Of a DNA stretch of 64,000 nt, positions 25,491 to 35,192 are shown piece after piece. The stretch's first letter is position 1; every line of letters begins with the position of its first letter. The notes below the pieces were generated by a model. That model had not been told where the DNA came from and searched no databases. It was given only the letters and a program-made list of their open reading frames with translations. The translations under genes and the position numbers were made by a program. Source of the stretch: Streptomyces angustmyceticus (GTDB lineage Bacteria; Actinomycetota; Actinomycetes; Streptomycetales; Streptomycetaceae); contig NZ_CP082945.1 in assembly GCF_019933235.1 (NCBI RefSeq), positions 1,612,001 through 1,676,000 of the forward strand, given 5' to 3'.

Positions 25491-25765
25491 CCGGCCAAGC
25501 TACCGGCTCTCCGAAGCGGTCCTGACGCCCGGGTCAGGAAGGGCCGGCACGAGGACCGCCGAGGCGTGGCCGCCGGCCACACCCGAAGCGGGAAACGCGC
25601 AGGTCAGATCCTCATGACCCGATGGCACATCGCGCAGCCGGCACCGGACCGCACGGACGGCCGGAGCCGTGACGACGCCTGGTCGCCAAGCCCCTGTCGG
25701 CACACCCGGCCGGCCCGGTACCGGCAACGCACCATCCCGGCCGGCAGCCGACACAGCTCCCCGGC

Positions 25766-26287
25766 CTACCGGGCGGGGTCGCCGAGCGGCGTACGGAATT
25801 CCCGCTGGTACCACAGAAGGGGCTCACCACCCGGGCCCTGGCGTACTTCCAGGAGTTCGCCGATGAGCAAGTCGTGATCGCCCGCGGGCAGGACGTCCAC
25901 CCGGCGGCACCGGAAGGCGGCGTGCGCGTCCGCGAGCACCGGCAGGCCGGAGCCCGGCCACTGGGCAAACTCACCGGTCGCGAAGCGGTCGGCGCCGCTG
26001 CGGGCGAACGTCCTGGCGACGTCGGCGTGGGCGGCGCCCAGGAGGTTCACCACGAACTCGGTGCCGGTGGTCAGGATCGCGTGGCAGCTGGAGGTACGGC
26101 CGATCCCGACGAGCAGCAGCGGCGGTTCCATGGACACCGAGGTGACCGCGCTGGCGGTGAAGCCGCGGCGGTTCCCCTCCGCGTCCGTGGTGGTGATGAT
26201 GGTCAGCGGTGCCGCCAGGTGCGCCATCGCGTCGCGGAACTCGTCCGCGCCGATGGACGCCTGGGCCGCCTGTGCGGTCGTGGTCAC
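25766..26287 (-). CDS. flavin reductase (HpaC-like)
   Basis: 173 residues; GTG start after GGGAGGAGACCCC. The split-barrel flavin reductase pattern is clear: FRDAMAHLAAPLTIITTTD, GNRRGFTASAVTSVSMEPPL, then GTEFVVNLLGAAH. It supplies reduced FMN or FAD to a partner monooxygenase. As last gene of the NRPS/PKS operon, its partner is most likely the luciferase-like monooxygenase six genes upstream. A 55-nt gap separates it from the ATP-grasp gene. Confidence 0.9.
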   Translation of the reverse strand: MTTTAQAAQASIGADEFRDAMAHLAAPLTIITTTDAEGNRRGFTASAVTSVSMEPPLLLVGIGRTSSCHAILTTGTEFVVNLLGAAHADVARTFARSGADRFATGEFAQWPGSGLPVLADAHAAFRCRRVDVLPAGDHDLLIGELLEVRQGPGGEPLLWYQREFRTPLGDPAR

Positions 26288-26342
26288 GGGGTCTCCTCCC
26301 AGCGGAGAGTCGTACGGAAACGGGGGCCTGCGGCGGCGGAGG

Positions 26343-27617
26343 TCACCACATCAGCTCGGTCGGGTCGAGCGTGCGCGTCGTCCCGTCGGGGAACGCGAAG
26401 TCGTAGCTCAGCGTGGCCAGGGTTTTGTCGTACAGCGCGGCCATCTCGGCGTGGTCCGCTCCACTGCCCCAGACCAGGTTGAGGATCTGGGTGTTGACGC
26501 CGCCGGGCAGGTCCTCGCCGATCCGCGTGAAGCCCCGGTAGCCGGCGATGCCCTCCAGGGCGCGGACGTCGTCCTCGCCGTGGACGGCGAGGAATCGGGC
26601 CGGCTCCACCGGTCCGAGCCCGATGAACACGAAGTGCGCCCGGTCCGGGCGGAACGGGGGGAGACGCACCTGCTCGCCGAGGGCGAGCAGCCCTGCTACC
26701 CGGGCCAGGTCGACGTCGCAGGCGTTCTGGCCGAGCAGGTGGATGTGCCCGCCGATCCGGCCGTTGATCTCGATGATCCGCGGACCCTCGGGCGTCAGCT
26801 TGACCTCGGTGTGAGTGATCCCGGTGGTGACGCCGAGGGCGCGCAGCGCGTTTCCGGTGAGGGTCCGGATCTCGTCCTCCAGCCCGTCCGGCAGGGCCGG
26901 CGGCCAGAAGTAGCCGGTCTCGCGGAACGGCGGCGCGAGCGGGAACTTGCCCGTGACGGCCAGATGCGTCACGCCGTGCGGCCCGCAGAGGCTCTCCACG
27001 GAGACGTAGTCCGCGAAGTCCAGGTCGGTACGGCCCTGGAGGAGTTCCTCGGCGACCACGGTGGTCCCGGTCGCGTCCGCGGTGACGAAGACCTCGGCCA
27101 CCATGCGCCGTACCCCGTCCGGGTCCGAGACGACGAAGACGCCCCGGCTGCCCTCGCCCTGCAAGGGTTTGACGATCGCGGGCAGGCCCACCTCGGCCGC
27201 CACCCGCGGCCACTCCTCGGGCGAGGTCAGCGTGATGCTGCGGACGCGGTCCACGCCGGTCTCCGCGAGGCGGGCGCGCTGGCGGGCCTTGTCGGTGAGC
27301 ATCAGGACCGTCTCAGCGGAGTGGCCGGGCAGGCCGAGCGCCGTGGTCAGCGCCGAGGTGGTGCCCAGCTGGGACTCGGCGAAGGTGAGCACCGCGGCCG
27401 GAGCCTCGGCGCGGACGCGGGCGATGTCCGTCTCCGGATCGCCGGTGAGCCGCACGGTGCGCCCGACGTGTTCGAGGAGCGGCAGCATCTCCTCGTTGTG
27501 GGCCGAGTCGGGCAGCAGGAAAAGCAGCTCGCCGAGGCCGGACAGGCCTGCCGCGAACTGGGCGGGCGCCACCGCGCCCTTGTCGTAGACGACCGCGATC
27601 GTCCGGGCGGTGCTCAT
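26343..27617 (-). CDS. ATP-grasp ligase
   Basis: 424 residues, ATG overlapping the KASIII-like stop (ATGA). An N-terminal Rossmann-like domain is followed by an ATP-grasp core with LPAIVKPLQGEGSRGVFVV (phosphate loop), then LQGRTDLDFADYVSVES and GITHTEVKLTPEGPRIIEIN with ING (metal-binding Glu/Asn). The C-terminal lid is typical of biotin-carboxylase-like amino-acid ligases. It probably forms an amide bond between a carboxylate and an amine with ATP, for example joining an amino acid to the assembled product. The substrates are unknown. Confidence 0.88.
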   Translation of the reverse strand: MSTARTIAVVYDKGAVAPAQFAAGLSGLGELLFLLPDSAHNEEMLPLLEHVGRTVRLTGDPETDIARVRAEAPAAVLTFAESQLGTTSALTTALGLPGHSAETVLMLTDKARQRARLAETGVDRVRSITLTSPEEWPRVAAEVGLPAIVKPLQGEGSRGVFVVSDPDGVRRMVAEVFVTADATGTTVVAEELLQGRTDLDFADYVSVESLCGPHGVTHLAVTGKFPLAPPFRETGYFWPPALPDGLEDEIRTLTGNALRALGVTTGITHTEVKLTPEGPRIIEINGRIGGHIHLLGQNACDVDLARVAGLLALGEQVRLPPFRPDRAHFVFIGLGPVEPARFLAVHGEDDVRALEGIAGYRGFTRIGEDLPGGVNTQILNLVWGSGADHAEMAALYDKTLATLSYDFAFPDGTTRTLDPTELMW

Positions 27618-28582
27618 CGGGAACCCTCCGCGCAGTATTCGAGAGCGGTGACGCCGAAGCTGAAGCCCATGCCACTGGACGCCACCAGGATCAGGTCGCC
27701 ATCGCGCAGTACCCCGCGCCCGGCCAGTTCCTTGAGACAGATGACGGTGTCACTGCTCGCCATGTGGCCGAGCCGGCCGTACGTGAAGACGCTCTGCTCC
27801 TCGGTCAGGCCGAGGACGTCCAGGAAGCGCGACTGGATGTTCCGGTCGCCCTGGTTGGTGAGGACGTAGGCGATGTCGCCGCGCTTGCCGCCGATCGCGT
27901 CGAGGGTCTGCTGTGCCAGGGTCGTGAAATTCTCCATGTAGACCGTCGAGAGGCCCTTGCGGTCGCTCTTCCGCCGGAATTTCGCCCCGTCCGGGCCCTG
28001 TTCACCGGCCCAGAAGTCGGCCCAGCTCGCATCGGTGTGCATCGCCGCGTGCAGGTGCCGGTAGGTGCAGCCGTGCGGGCCGACCAGCATCGCGCCGCCC
28101 GCGTCACCCACGTTGAACAGCGGCCGGGTGTCGGCGTCGTGGTAGTCGACCAAGCGGCCCAGCCGGTCGCCGAGGAGGACGAGGGCGTACCCGCCGTCCA
28201 GGCGGGTCCGCTCGCTGGCGATCTGCAGCGCCGTCATGCCCGCGTTGCAGAAGTTGACGATCTCGAAGCAGTGCGCGTGCTCGATGCCCAGCTCGTGGGC
28301 GATCTTCGCGGCCGGGGACCAAGCGGGCCGGTCCCAGACACCCGAGCCCACGTACAGGACCTGCCGGATCGCGGCGCGGTCCACACCGGTGCGCTCCAGG
28401 ACCGCGGCGGCCGCGTCCCGGGTGATCTCCCAGGCCGTCTCGTCCGGTCCGAGGACGGGGATCTCTTCGCAGAGGGTGATCTCGCGGATCTCCTCGGCGG
28501 ACAAGCCGGAGGCGCGCCGCATCTGCTCCAGTGTGGCGCGGCCGCGGGGGAAACGGACGTCCAGGTCGACGATCCCGCTCAC
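27614..28582 (-). CDS. KASIII-like protein with altered catalytic triad
   Basis: 322 residues; GTG 28582 overlaps the thioesterase stop (GTGA). The thiolase fold is evident and the nucleophile is present as Cys112 in NFCNAG. The FabH His-x-x-Asn motif (PHQAN) reads TNQGDR, so the catalytic His is Asn243. The later GNTSAAS motif reads GRLGHMASSD, with His273 nearby. It is therefore unlikely to be an ordinary decarboxylating FabH; an acyl transfer role, as in CerJ-type enzymes, or a modified condensation is possible. It could move an acyl chain between the carrier and an amine or alcohol. Confidence 0.82.
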   Translation of the reverse strand: MSGIVDLDVRFPRGRATLEQMRRASGLSAEEIREITLCEEIPVLGPDETAWEITRDAAAAVLERTGVDRAAIRQVLYVGSGVWDRPAWSPAAKIAHELGIEHAHCFEIVNFCNAGMTALQIASERTRLDGGYALVLLGDRLGRLVDYHDADTRPLFNVGDAGGAMLVGPHGCTYRHLHAAMHTDASWADFWAGEQGPDGAKFRRKSDRKGLSTVYMENFTTLAQQTLDAIGGKRGDIAYVLTNQGDRNIQSRFLDVLGLTEEQSVFTYGRLGHMASSDTVICLKELAGRGVLRDGDLILVASSGMGFSFGVTALEYCAEGSR

Positions 28583-29385
28583 GGCCGCACCGCCTCGGGC
28601 ATCGCCCTGTTCGTACGGTTGCACACGGCTTCCTCCAGTATGTCGTCAAGTGCGGCGGCCGGACCGGCGGCTCGGTCGCCGAGGTGGAAGTGGCCGCCCT
28701 CGAACACCCGCAGGGCGAAGGGGCCGCGGGTGTGGGCGGCCCAGGCCGCCGCGTCCGCCACCGAGGTGGTGGGGTCGGCCGACCCGACGAAGGTGGTGAC
28801 GGGGGCATCGACAGCCGCCCGGGTGTCCGGGCGGTGGGTCAGCACGGCCCGGACGTCGGCCCGCACGGCGGGCAGCACCAGCCGGAGCAGTGCCTCACTG
28901 GCCAGGACGCGGGCGTCGGTGCCGTGCATCGCCCGGACGTCGTCGAGGAGTCGGCCGTCGTCGAGGTCGTCGGGGTGCGGCTCCGCGCGGTGCACGGAGG
29001 GCGCGCGCCGGCCGGCGATGACCACGGCGGCGGGGCGCGGCCCGTCCGCCGCCTCCAGGCGCAGGGCCAGTTCGAAAGCGAGCACCGCGCCCATGCTGTG
29101 CCCGAAGAGGACCAGGGGCCGCCCGTCGGAGCCGGGCAGCTCCCGCAGGAGCGCGGTGTGCAGCGCGTCGGCGTGCTCGGGCAGCGAGGTGAAGGCCGGC
29201 TCGCCGAGCCGGTCCTGCCGCCCCGGGTACTGGGCCGCGAGCACCTCGGCCGCGGACCCGCGGGCCGCCAGCTCCCCGGCCAGCGGCCGGAAGAAACCGG
29301 CGGTGCCGCCTGCGTGGGGCAGGCACAGCAGCCGCGGCGCGGCCGCGGCCGCCGTGCCCAGCGTACGGATCCATCGGCGGCTCAC
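28579..29385 (-). CDS. type II thioesterase
   Basis: 268 residues; GTG 29385 overlaps the NRPS stop (GTGA). It is an alpha/beta-hydrolase with LLCLPHAGGTAGFFRPLA at the start, nucleophile Ser97 in FGHSMG and a catalytic His in GGHFHLG near the end. Stand-alone enzymes of this type edit misprimed carrier domains in NRPS/PKS systems. As the NRPS has no TE domain, it may instead release the product. Confidence 0.92.
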   Translation of the reverse strand: MSRRWIRTLGTAAAAAPRLLCLPHAGGTAGFFRPLAGELAARGSAAEVLAAQYPGRQDRLGEPAFTSLPEHADALHTALLRELPGSDGRPLVLFGHSMGAVLAFELALRLEAADGPRPAAVVIAGRRAPSVHRAEPHPDDLDDGRLLDDVRAMHGTDARVLASEALLRLVLPAVRADVRAVLTHRPDTRAAVDAPVTTFVGSADPTTSVADAAAWAAHTRGPFALRVFEGGHFHLGDRAAGPAAALDDILEEAVCNRTNRAMPEAVRP

Positions 29386-32300
29386 GGAGAGACGAGCTCC
29401 CACAGCGCGGCCTCCAGAGCGGTGGCCAGTCCCCGCGCGGAGGCGGGGTCGGCCTTCGCCGGGTCGACCGTGATGTCCAGCTTCCACTGGTCGCTGCCGG
29501 TCATGCGGCCGATCTCCACGGAGACAGGGAAGCTGTTGCGGTCGCTCAGCCACCAGTCCGTCGCCTTGAGGAGCATGAGGTCCTCAAGGCTGTCCACCAC
29601 CCCGAACACGGTGAAGTTGAACAGCACCTCGAACGGTGCGCCCTTGACGTCCCGGCTGATCCGGGACAGTGGGTAGCGGCGGTGCGGCATCATGTCCTGC
29701 TCCGCGGCGAAGGCCGCCCGGACCAGGTCCGCGGAGTCCTTGCCCGCCAGGTCGACGCGCAGCGGCACGCTGTTGAGGAACAGCCCGAGGGTCGACTCCG
29801 CCGAGGCTGCCTCGGGCCTGCCGCCCGAGACGAGGCCGGTGACGACGTCCTCGGTCCCGGCGAGGCGGCCGAGCGCCCGCAGGTGGGCGGCGAGGAAGAG
29901 GCTCTTGACGGGCGTGCCGAGGGCGGCGGCCCGTTCGGCGACCCGTTGTACCAGCTCCGGCGCGAAGACCACGGTGACGTCCGGACCGAGGTCTCTTGAG
30001 CCGGCGGCGTCGGCGGCAGCGGTGGGCGCCTCGGCCGGGGCGGGCAGCCGGGTGGCCGTGGCCCCGTCGAGCACGCGCGTCCAGTACGCGCGGGCCGTGT
30101 CCGACGTGGCCTCGCGGGCCTCCAGTGCGACGAACTCCCGGTAGGGCAGGGGTCGTTCGTCGTCGGCGTAGGCGGGGCGGCCGGTCATCTCGCGGTCGTA
30201 GCCGGTGAGCAGCTCGGTCATCAGGAGAGCGAAGCTCCAGCCGTCCAGGATGCTGTGGTGCGTGGAGACCGCCAGGTGGAAGTCCTCCTCCCCGTGCGGG
30301 AGCACGTGGACGCGCAGCAGCGGCGCCTGGGTGAGGTCGAAGCGGTTCCGCCACTGCTCTCGCCACCACGCGCGCAGCGCGGCGTCCGGGGAGAGGCCCT
30401 CGGCGGGCGTCACGACGGTCAGCGGGACCTCGGCCGCGGTGTGCACGTACTGGACGACCTGCCGGTGGGTGCCGAGGTCGAAGGAGGTGCGCAGGATCTC
30501 GTGGCGGCCGACGAGGGCGTCGAGCGCGCGCCGCAGCGCCCCGAGGTCCAGCGGTCCCCGTACGCGGACGCTCTCCAGGTCGTGGTAGAGCGTCGGGTCG
30601 TTGCTGAGCTTCGAGTGGAAGATGATGCCCTGCTGGAGCGCCGACGCCGGGTAGGCCGCCTCGACGCCGTCCGGGGCGGCGGCCAGGAACCGGTCGTCGT
30701 CGGCCTCGGGGGCGGTCTCCTCCACCACCGGTGCGGCGACGGGCTGTTCCTGGGTGCGGCAGTACTCGGCGAGCGCGCTGACGGTCGGGTTGGCGAAGAG
30801 CGCGACCACGGTGACGGGCAGCCCCGCCTCCTTGGCCCGGGCCACCATCGGGATGGCCCGCATGGAGTCGCCGCCGATCGCGAAGAAGTTGTCGTCGAGG
30901 CCCACGGCGGGCACCCCGAGCGCCTCGGCCCAGATCTCGGCGAGGCGGGTCTCGACGCCGTCGGCGGGGGCTCGACCGCCCGTGGCAGGCGCGGCGGCCG
31001 GGGCCTCGGGGCGGGGCAGCGCGGCCCGGTCCAGTTTGCCGTTGGGTGTCATCGGCAGCGCGGCCATGGGCACGAACGCGGACGGCACCATGTGGGCGGG
31101 CAGCCGCTCGGCGGCGTGTTCCCGCAGGGCGGCGCGCAGGTCGTCCGGCCCGGTGCCGCCGCGCCCGACCGAGTAGCAGACGAGGGCCTGCATGCCGGGC
31201 TCGTCCTCGCGCAGGAGGACGACGGCCTCGCGCACGTCCGGGTGGGCGAGCACGGTGGCCTCTATCTCGCCCAGCTCGATCCGGAAGCCGCGCATCTGGA
31301 CCTGTCCGTCGGCGCGCCCGTGGTAGTAGACCTCGCCGTCGGCGCCCCGCTCCGCCAGGTCGCCGGTGCGGTAGAGCCGGCCGCCCGGGGCGAATGGGTC
31401 GGGGAGGAAGCGCTCGCGGGTGAGCTCGGGCCGGTTCAGGTAGCCGCGCGCGACGCCGGCGCCGCCGACGTACAGCTCGCCTTCCTCGCCGGGGGCGACG
31501 GGGCGCAGCTGCTCGTCGAGCACGTGGAGGGTGAGGTCGGCCAGCGGGGTTCCGATGGGGCTGCGCCGGTCGTCGAAGTCGGCGCGGGTGAGGGGGCGGA
31601 GGGTGACGTGCACGGTCGTCTCGGTGATGCCGTACATGTTGATCAGCCGGGGCCGGTCGTCGCCGTACCGCTCCACCCAGCGCTTGAGGATGGCCGGTTC
31701 GAGCTTCTCGCCGCCGAAGACCACCGCGCGCAGCGCCGTTTCCGGGAATCCGAGCGCCTCGGCGGCCGTGGCCAGCTGCCGGAAGGCGGAGGGGGTCTGG
31801 CTGAGCATGGTGACGTGCTCGTCGACGAGCAGCCGGACGAACGCCTCGGGGTCGCGGCTCAGCTCGTACGGCACGACGACGACGCGGCCGCCGTGCAGCA
31901 GGGCGCCCCACAGCTCCCATACGGAGAAGTCGAAGGCGATGGAGTGGAACATCGTCCACACGTCGTCCGGGCCGAAGCCGAACTCCTCGGCAGTGACGGT
32001 GAACAGGCGGGCGGCGTTGGCGTGGGTGACGACGACGCCCTTCGGCTTGCCGGTGGAGCCGGAGGTGTAGATCACGTACGCGGTGTGGCCGGGCTCCGCG
32101 CCGGTGGCGGGCGCGGTGCCGGGCTCGCCCGCGAGGTCGTCCTGCGCCGGGGCCACGGTGGTCAGGCCCAGGTCGGGCACCTCGTCGCCGACGGCCAGCG
32201 AGCAGCCGGCGTCGGTGACGGTGGCGCGCAGCCGCTCCAGCGGGTAGCGCGGGTCGAGCGGGAGGTAGCCGGCGCCCGACTTCAGGATGCCGAGGACGCC

Positions 32301-32534
32301 GACCACCAGGTCGACGGTGCGCGTGGAGCAGAGGGCGACCAGCTGCTCGGGGCCCGCGCCGAGGGCGATGAGCCGGTGGGCGAGCCGGTTGGCCGCGCCG
32401 TCGAGCTCGGCGTACGTCAGATGACGCCGCCCGTCGCTCACGGCGACGCGCTCGGGCCAGGTGGCCGCGGCGGCGGCGAAGGTCTCGTGGAGGGGGCGCA
32501 CCGCGGGTGCCCCGCCGACGGGTGTGATGGTCAT
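29382..32534 (-). CDS. NRPS module A-T-C, predicted threonine specificity
   Basis: 1,050 residues. Adenylation domain about 15-505: YTSGSTGKPKG, FDFSVWELWG, NMYGITETT, catalytic Lys500. Carrier domain about 525-595 with Ser557 in GGDSMR. Condensation domain about 625-1045 with HHSILDG intact (759-765). Reading the ten specificity positions against GrsA gives D-F-W-S-V-G-M-V-H-K, close to the classic threonine code. The condensation domain follows the carrier and there is no TE, so the Thr must be passed to something held elsewhere. ATG 32534 lies 4 nt after the monooxygenase stop. Confidence 0.93.
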   Translation of the reverse strand: MTITPVGGAPAVRPLHETFAAAAATWPERVAVSDGRRHLTYAELDGAANRLAHRLIALGAGPEQLVALCSTRTVDLVVGVLGILKSGAGYLPLDPRYPLERLRATVTDAGCSLAVGDEVPDLGLTTVAPAQDDLAGEPGTAPATGAEPGHTAYVIYTSGSTGKPKGVVVTHANAARLFTVTAEEFGFGPDDVWTMFHSIAFDFSVWELWGALLHGGRVVVVPYELSRDPEAFVRLLVDEHVTMLSQTPSAFRQLATAAEALGFPETALRAVVFGGEKLEPAILKRWVERYGDDRPRLINMYGITETTVHVTLRPLTRADFDDRRSPIGTPLADLTLHVLDEQLRPVAPGEEGELYVGGAGVARGYLNRPELTRERFLPDPFAPGGRLYRTGDLAERGADGEVYYHGRADGQVQMRGFRIELGEIEATVLAHPDVREAVVLLREDEPGMQALVCYSVGRGGTGPDDLRAALREHAAERLPAHMVPSAFVPMAALPMTPNGKLDRAALPRPEAPAAAPATGGRAPADGVETRLAEIWAEALGVPAVGLDDNFFAIGGDSMRAIPMVARAKEAGLPVTVVALFANPTVSALAEYCRTQEQPVAAPVVEETAPEADDDRFLAAAPDGVEAAYPASALQQGIIFHSKLSNDPTLYHDLESVRVRGPLDLGALRRALDALVGRHEILRTSFDLGTHRQVVQYVHTAAEVPLTVVTPAEGLSPDAALRAWWREQWRNRFDLTQAPLLRVHVLPHGEEDFHLAVSTHHSILDGWSFALLMTELLTGYDREMTGRPAYADDERPLPYREFVALEAREATSDTARAYWTRVLDGATATRLPAPAEAPTAAADAAGSRDLGPDVTVVFAPELVQRVAERAAALGTPVKSLFLAAHLRALGRLAGTEDVVTGLVSGGRPEAASAESTLGLFLNSVPLRVDLAGKDSADLVRAAFAAEQDMMPHRRYPLSRISRDVKGAPFEVLFNFTVFGVVDSLEDLMLLKATDWWLSDRNSFPVSVEIGRMTGSDQWKLDITVDPAKADPASARGLATALEAALWELVSP

Positions 32535-32538
32535 CGGG

Positions 32539-33615
32539 TCACTCCGTGTCGTCGAGGCTGAGGCGGCGCAGCCGGTCCAAGTGGTCGAGGCTGTCGAGGA
32601 CGTCCTGGGCGGGCAGGCCGAAATCGATGAGGCAGGCGATCTCGTCGACGCCGATCGAGCGCAGCCGCCGGACCACCGCGCGGCACTTGTCGACACCGCC
32701 GAGCAGGCCGCCGTCGTCGTAGTAGCGGTCGAAGGCCCGCTCGACGAGGAAGTCAATGTCCTTCTCGCGCAGCTTCGACGGGTCGATCTTGCGGGCGCCG
32801 CCCAGCTGCGAGCCGTTGAGGATGAGCCCGAGCGAGCTGCGCAGGTACGCGGAGAGGGGCGCGCGGACCAGTTCGCGGGCCGCGTCGTCGTCCTCGGCGA
32901 GGAAGGTGTGCACCATGAGGGCCACGTGGCCGGGCCGGCCGTCCGCGCCCGGGCGTTCGGCGTAGGCCTTGCGGTACCGGGCGATCTTCTCGGCGAGTTC
33001 GTCGAGGTCCTGGCCGAGCAGGTGCGTGAGCAGGCCGTATCCGCCGGTGCCGGCCTCCTGCACGGTGCGGGCATCGCCGCCGCTGGTGATCCACACCGGC
33101 AGCTCGGGCTGGACCGGCGGCGGGAAGATGCGCACGCTGGCCTCGTCACCGGTGCCGCCGGTGACGGTCATCGGCTCGCCGCGCCAGAGCTTGCGGACCT
33201 GTTCCGCCTGCTCGAAGAGGCCCGCCTTGCGGTTCTCGTACGCGCCGGGGTTGAGGCAGAAGTCCGTGGCGTGCCAGCCGGAGGCGACGGAGATGCCGAC
33301 CCGGCCGCCGGAGATGTTGTCGACGACCGACCACTCCTCGGCGATGCGCAGGGGGTGGTGCAGGGGGGCCACGACGCTGCCCGCGCGAATCTGGACGCGT
33401 TCGGTGACGGCGGCGATGGCCGCGCTGGTCACCGACGGGTTGGGGTAGGTGCCTCCGAAGGGGTGGAAGTGCCGTTCGGGCGTCCAGACCGCAGTGAAGC
33501 CGTTGCGGTCGGCGAACTTGGCGCCTTCCATGAGGAGTTCGTAGCGGTTGCCACCACCGTCGCCGACGCTGTCGTTGGCGAAGTAGAAGAGACTGAAGTC
33601 CACGGTCGTGCTCAC
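32539..33615 (-). CDS. MupA/Atu3640-type luciferase-like monooxygenase
   Basis: 358 residues; GTG overlaps the stop of the adenylation gene. It is an FMN-dependent TIM barrel: VDFSLFYFANDSVGDGGGNR, GFTAVWTPERHFHPFGGTYP and GRVGISVASGWHATDF are hallmarks of the natural-product branch of bacterial luciferase-like oxygenases (MupA of mupirocin and Atu3640). In assembly lines this class usually hydroxylates a carrier-bound intermediate using FMNH2. The operon's flavin reductase is the likely partner. Confidence 0.92.
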   Translation of the reverse strand: MSTTVDFSLFYFANDSVGDGGGNRYELLMEGAKFADRNGFTAVWTPERHFHPFGGTYPNPSVTSAAIAAVTERVQIRAGSVVAPLHHPLRIAEEWSVVDNISGGRVGISVASGWHATDFCLNPGAYENRKAGLFEQAEQVRKLWRGEPMTVTGGTGDEASVRIFPPPVQPELPVWITSGGDARTVQEAGTGGYGLLTHLLGQDLDELAEKIARYRKAYAERPGADGRPGHVALMVHTFLAEDDDAARELVRAPLSAYLRSSLGLILNGSQLGGARKIDPSKLREKDIDFLVERAFDRYYDDGGLLGGVDKCRAVVRRLRSIGVDEIACLIDFGLPAQDVLDSLDHLDRLRRLSLDDTE

Positions 33616-35192
33616 TTGCCTTCCTGCGTCGCACGTTCGGCGAGCATCCGGATCAGGGCGGGTCGGTCGGCCTTCCCACTGGCGTTCAGGGGCAGTGCGG
33701 CCAGGTGCTCGTATCGCTGCGGCACCATGTGCACCGGGAGTTTCTTGCGCAGCCAGGACTTCAGTTCCTTGAGGTCCGGCTCGCCGGGACCGGTGACGAA
33801 GGCGACGACGCCGGCGGCGGGGCCCTGCGGGGGGACCACGACGACGGCCTGGTCGATGCCGGGGTGGCGGCGCAGCGCGGTCTCGATCTCGCCGAGCTCC
33901 ACACGGTAGCCGCGGATCTTGACCTGGTTGTCGAGCCGTCCCAGGTGCACCCAGGTGCCGTTCTCCAGGCGGACCCGGTCCCCGGTGCGGTAGTAGTGCG
34001 CGTCGGTCAGCTCACCGGTGCCGTCGTGGACCGTGGCAACGGGGCCGTCGGGGGTCTCCTGGACGGACAGGAACCGGCCCGCATTGTCCGCCGGGTCGTA
34101 GTAGCCGGCGAACCGCTGGGAGCCGCGCACCACGAGCTCGCCGTCCTCGGCCGGGCGGCCGTCCTCGTCCAGGACGAGCCACTCCAGGAAGGGGTAGACC
34201 GGGCCGATCGGCACCGTGTCGTTGGAGGTGGACGGCCACTGCTCCGGGTCGGCGGGGAGCTCGTAACCGGTGCAGGCAACGGTGAGTTCGGTGGGGCCAT
34301 AGACGTTACCCAGCACCGCGCCGGGCGCGATCCGACGCCAGGCGGCGGCCTGGTCGAGGGTGAGCTGTTCGCCGATGAAGAGGCTGTAGCGCAGCGTATC
34401 CGAGACGCCGGTGAACAGCTTGCCGAGGCTGCGGCTGACCGACACCACCGAGGGGACCGAGAACCAGTGGGTGATCCCGCGGTCGATGATGTGGTCGACC
34501 GGCGCGAGCAGTTCGGTGCGCTGGGGCACGACGAGGGTCGCGCCCGCGGCCCAGGTCACGAAGAGGTCAAAGACCGAGGGGTCGAAGGTGAGGTCGAAGG
34601 TGTGCGACACACGGTCGCCGGGCCGCACGTCGTAGCGCTCCATGGAGTACGCGACGTAGGCGGAGGCGTTGCGGTGCCGGATGGGCACACCCTTGGGGCG
34701 GCCTGTGGAGCCGGAGGTGAACAGCAGGTAGGCCACGTCGTCCAGGTCGCCCTGATAGGCGGGCAGGGAGCCACCGGCCTTGCCCTCGACCACGTCGGCG
34801 GCGGTCAGCGCGATCGCCCGGTGCCCCTCCCAGCCCTCGGGCCGGTCGAGCTGTGCCGCGCCGGACTCGTCGGCGATGACCATGTCGATCTTGGCGAGGT
34901 CGCAGGTGGCCTGGTTGCGGGTGATTGGGAAGCGCGCGTTGAGCGGGGTCACGACCGCGCCCAGGCGCAGCGCGGCCAGGTAGCCCGCGTAGGCGACGTG
35001 GCTGCGCATCGCGAGCAGCGCGACGCGCTCGGGGGCCCGGCCGTGCTCGCGGATCAGGAGTTCGGCCAGGGCCTCGGCCTGGTCGTGCAGCTCGCGGTAG
35101 GTGTACGAGGCGTCCTGGACCTCGATCGCGGTGTGGTCGGGGTACCGGTCCACCGCCTCCTGGAACCAGGAGTAGAGGGTACGGGCGGTCAT
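33612..35192 (-). CDS. stand-alone amino-acid adenylation enzyme
   Basis: 526 residues, DltA-like, with no carrier domain. LLFTSGSTGRPKGVPIRH, SHTFDLTFDPSVFDLFVTWA, GNVYGPTELTVACT and YRTGDRVRL are the core motifs, and Lys near the end lies in LNASGKADRPALI. The specificity positions read about D-P-F-F-L-I-V-V-A-K, which I cannot assign. It presumably charges the carrier protein encoded at 37231, starting the chain that the KS then extends. ATG overlaps the KS stop (ATGA). Confidence 0.9.
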   Translation of the reverse strand: MTARTLYSWFQEAVDRYPDHTAIEVQDASYTYRELHDQAEALAELLIREHGRAPERVALLAMRSHVAYAGYLAALRLGAVVTPLNARFPITRNQATCDLAKIDMVIADESGAAQLDRPEGWEGHRAIALTAADVVEGKAGGSLPAYQGDLDDVAYLLFTSGSTGRPKGVPIRHRNASAYVAYSMERYDVRPGDRVSHTFDLTFDPSVFDLFVTWAAGATLVVPQRTELLAPVDHIIDRGITHWFSVPSVVSVSRSLGKLFTGVSDTLRYSLFIGEQLTLDQAAAWRRIAPGAVLGNVYGPTELTVACTGYELPADPEQWPSTSNDTVPIGPVYPFLEWLVLDEDGRPAEDGELVVRGSQRFAGYYDPADNAGRFLSVQETPDGPVATVHDGTGELTDAHYYRTGDRVRLENGTWVHLGRLDNQVKIRGYRVELGEIETALRRHPGIDQAVVVVPPQGPAAGVVAFVTGPGEPDLKELKSWLRKKLPVHMVPQRYEHLAALPLNASGKADRPALIRMLAERATQEGK

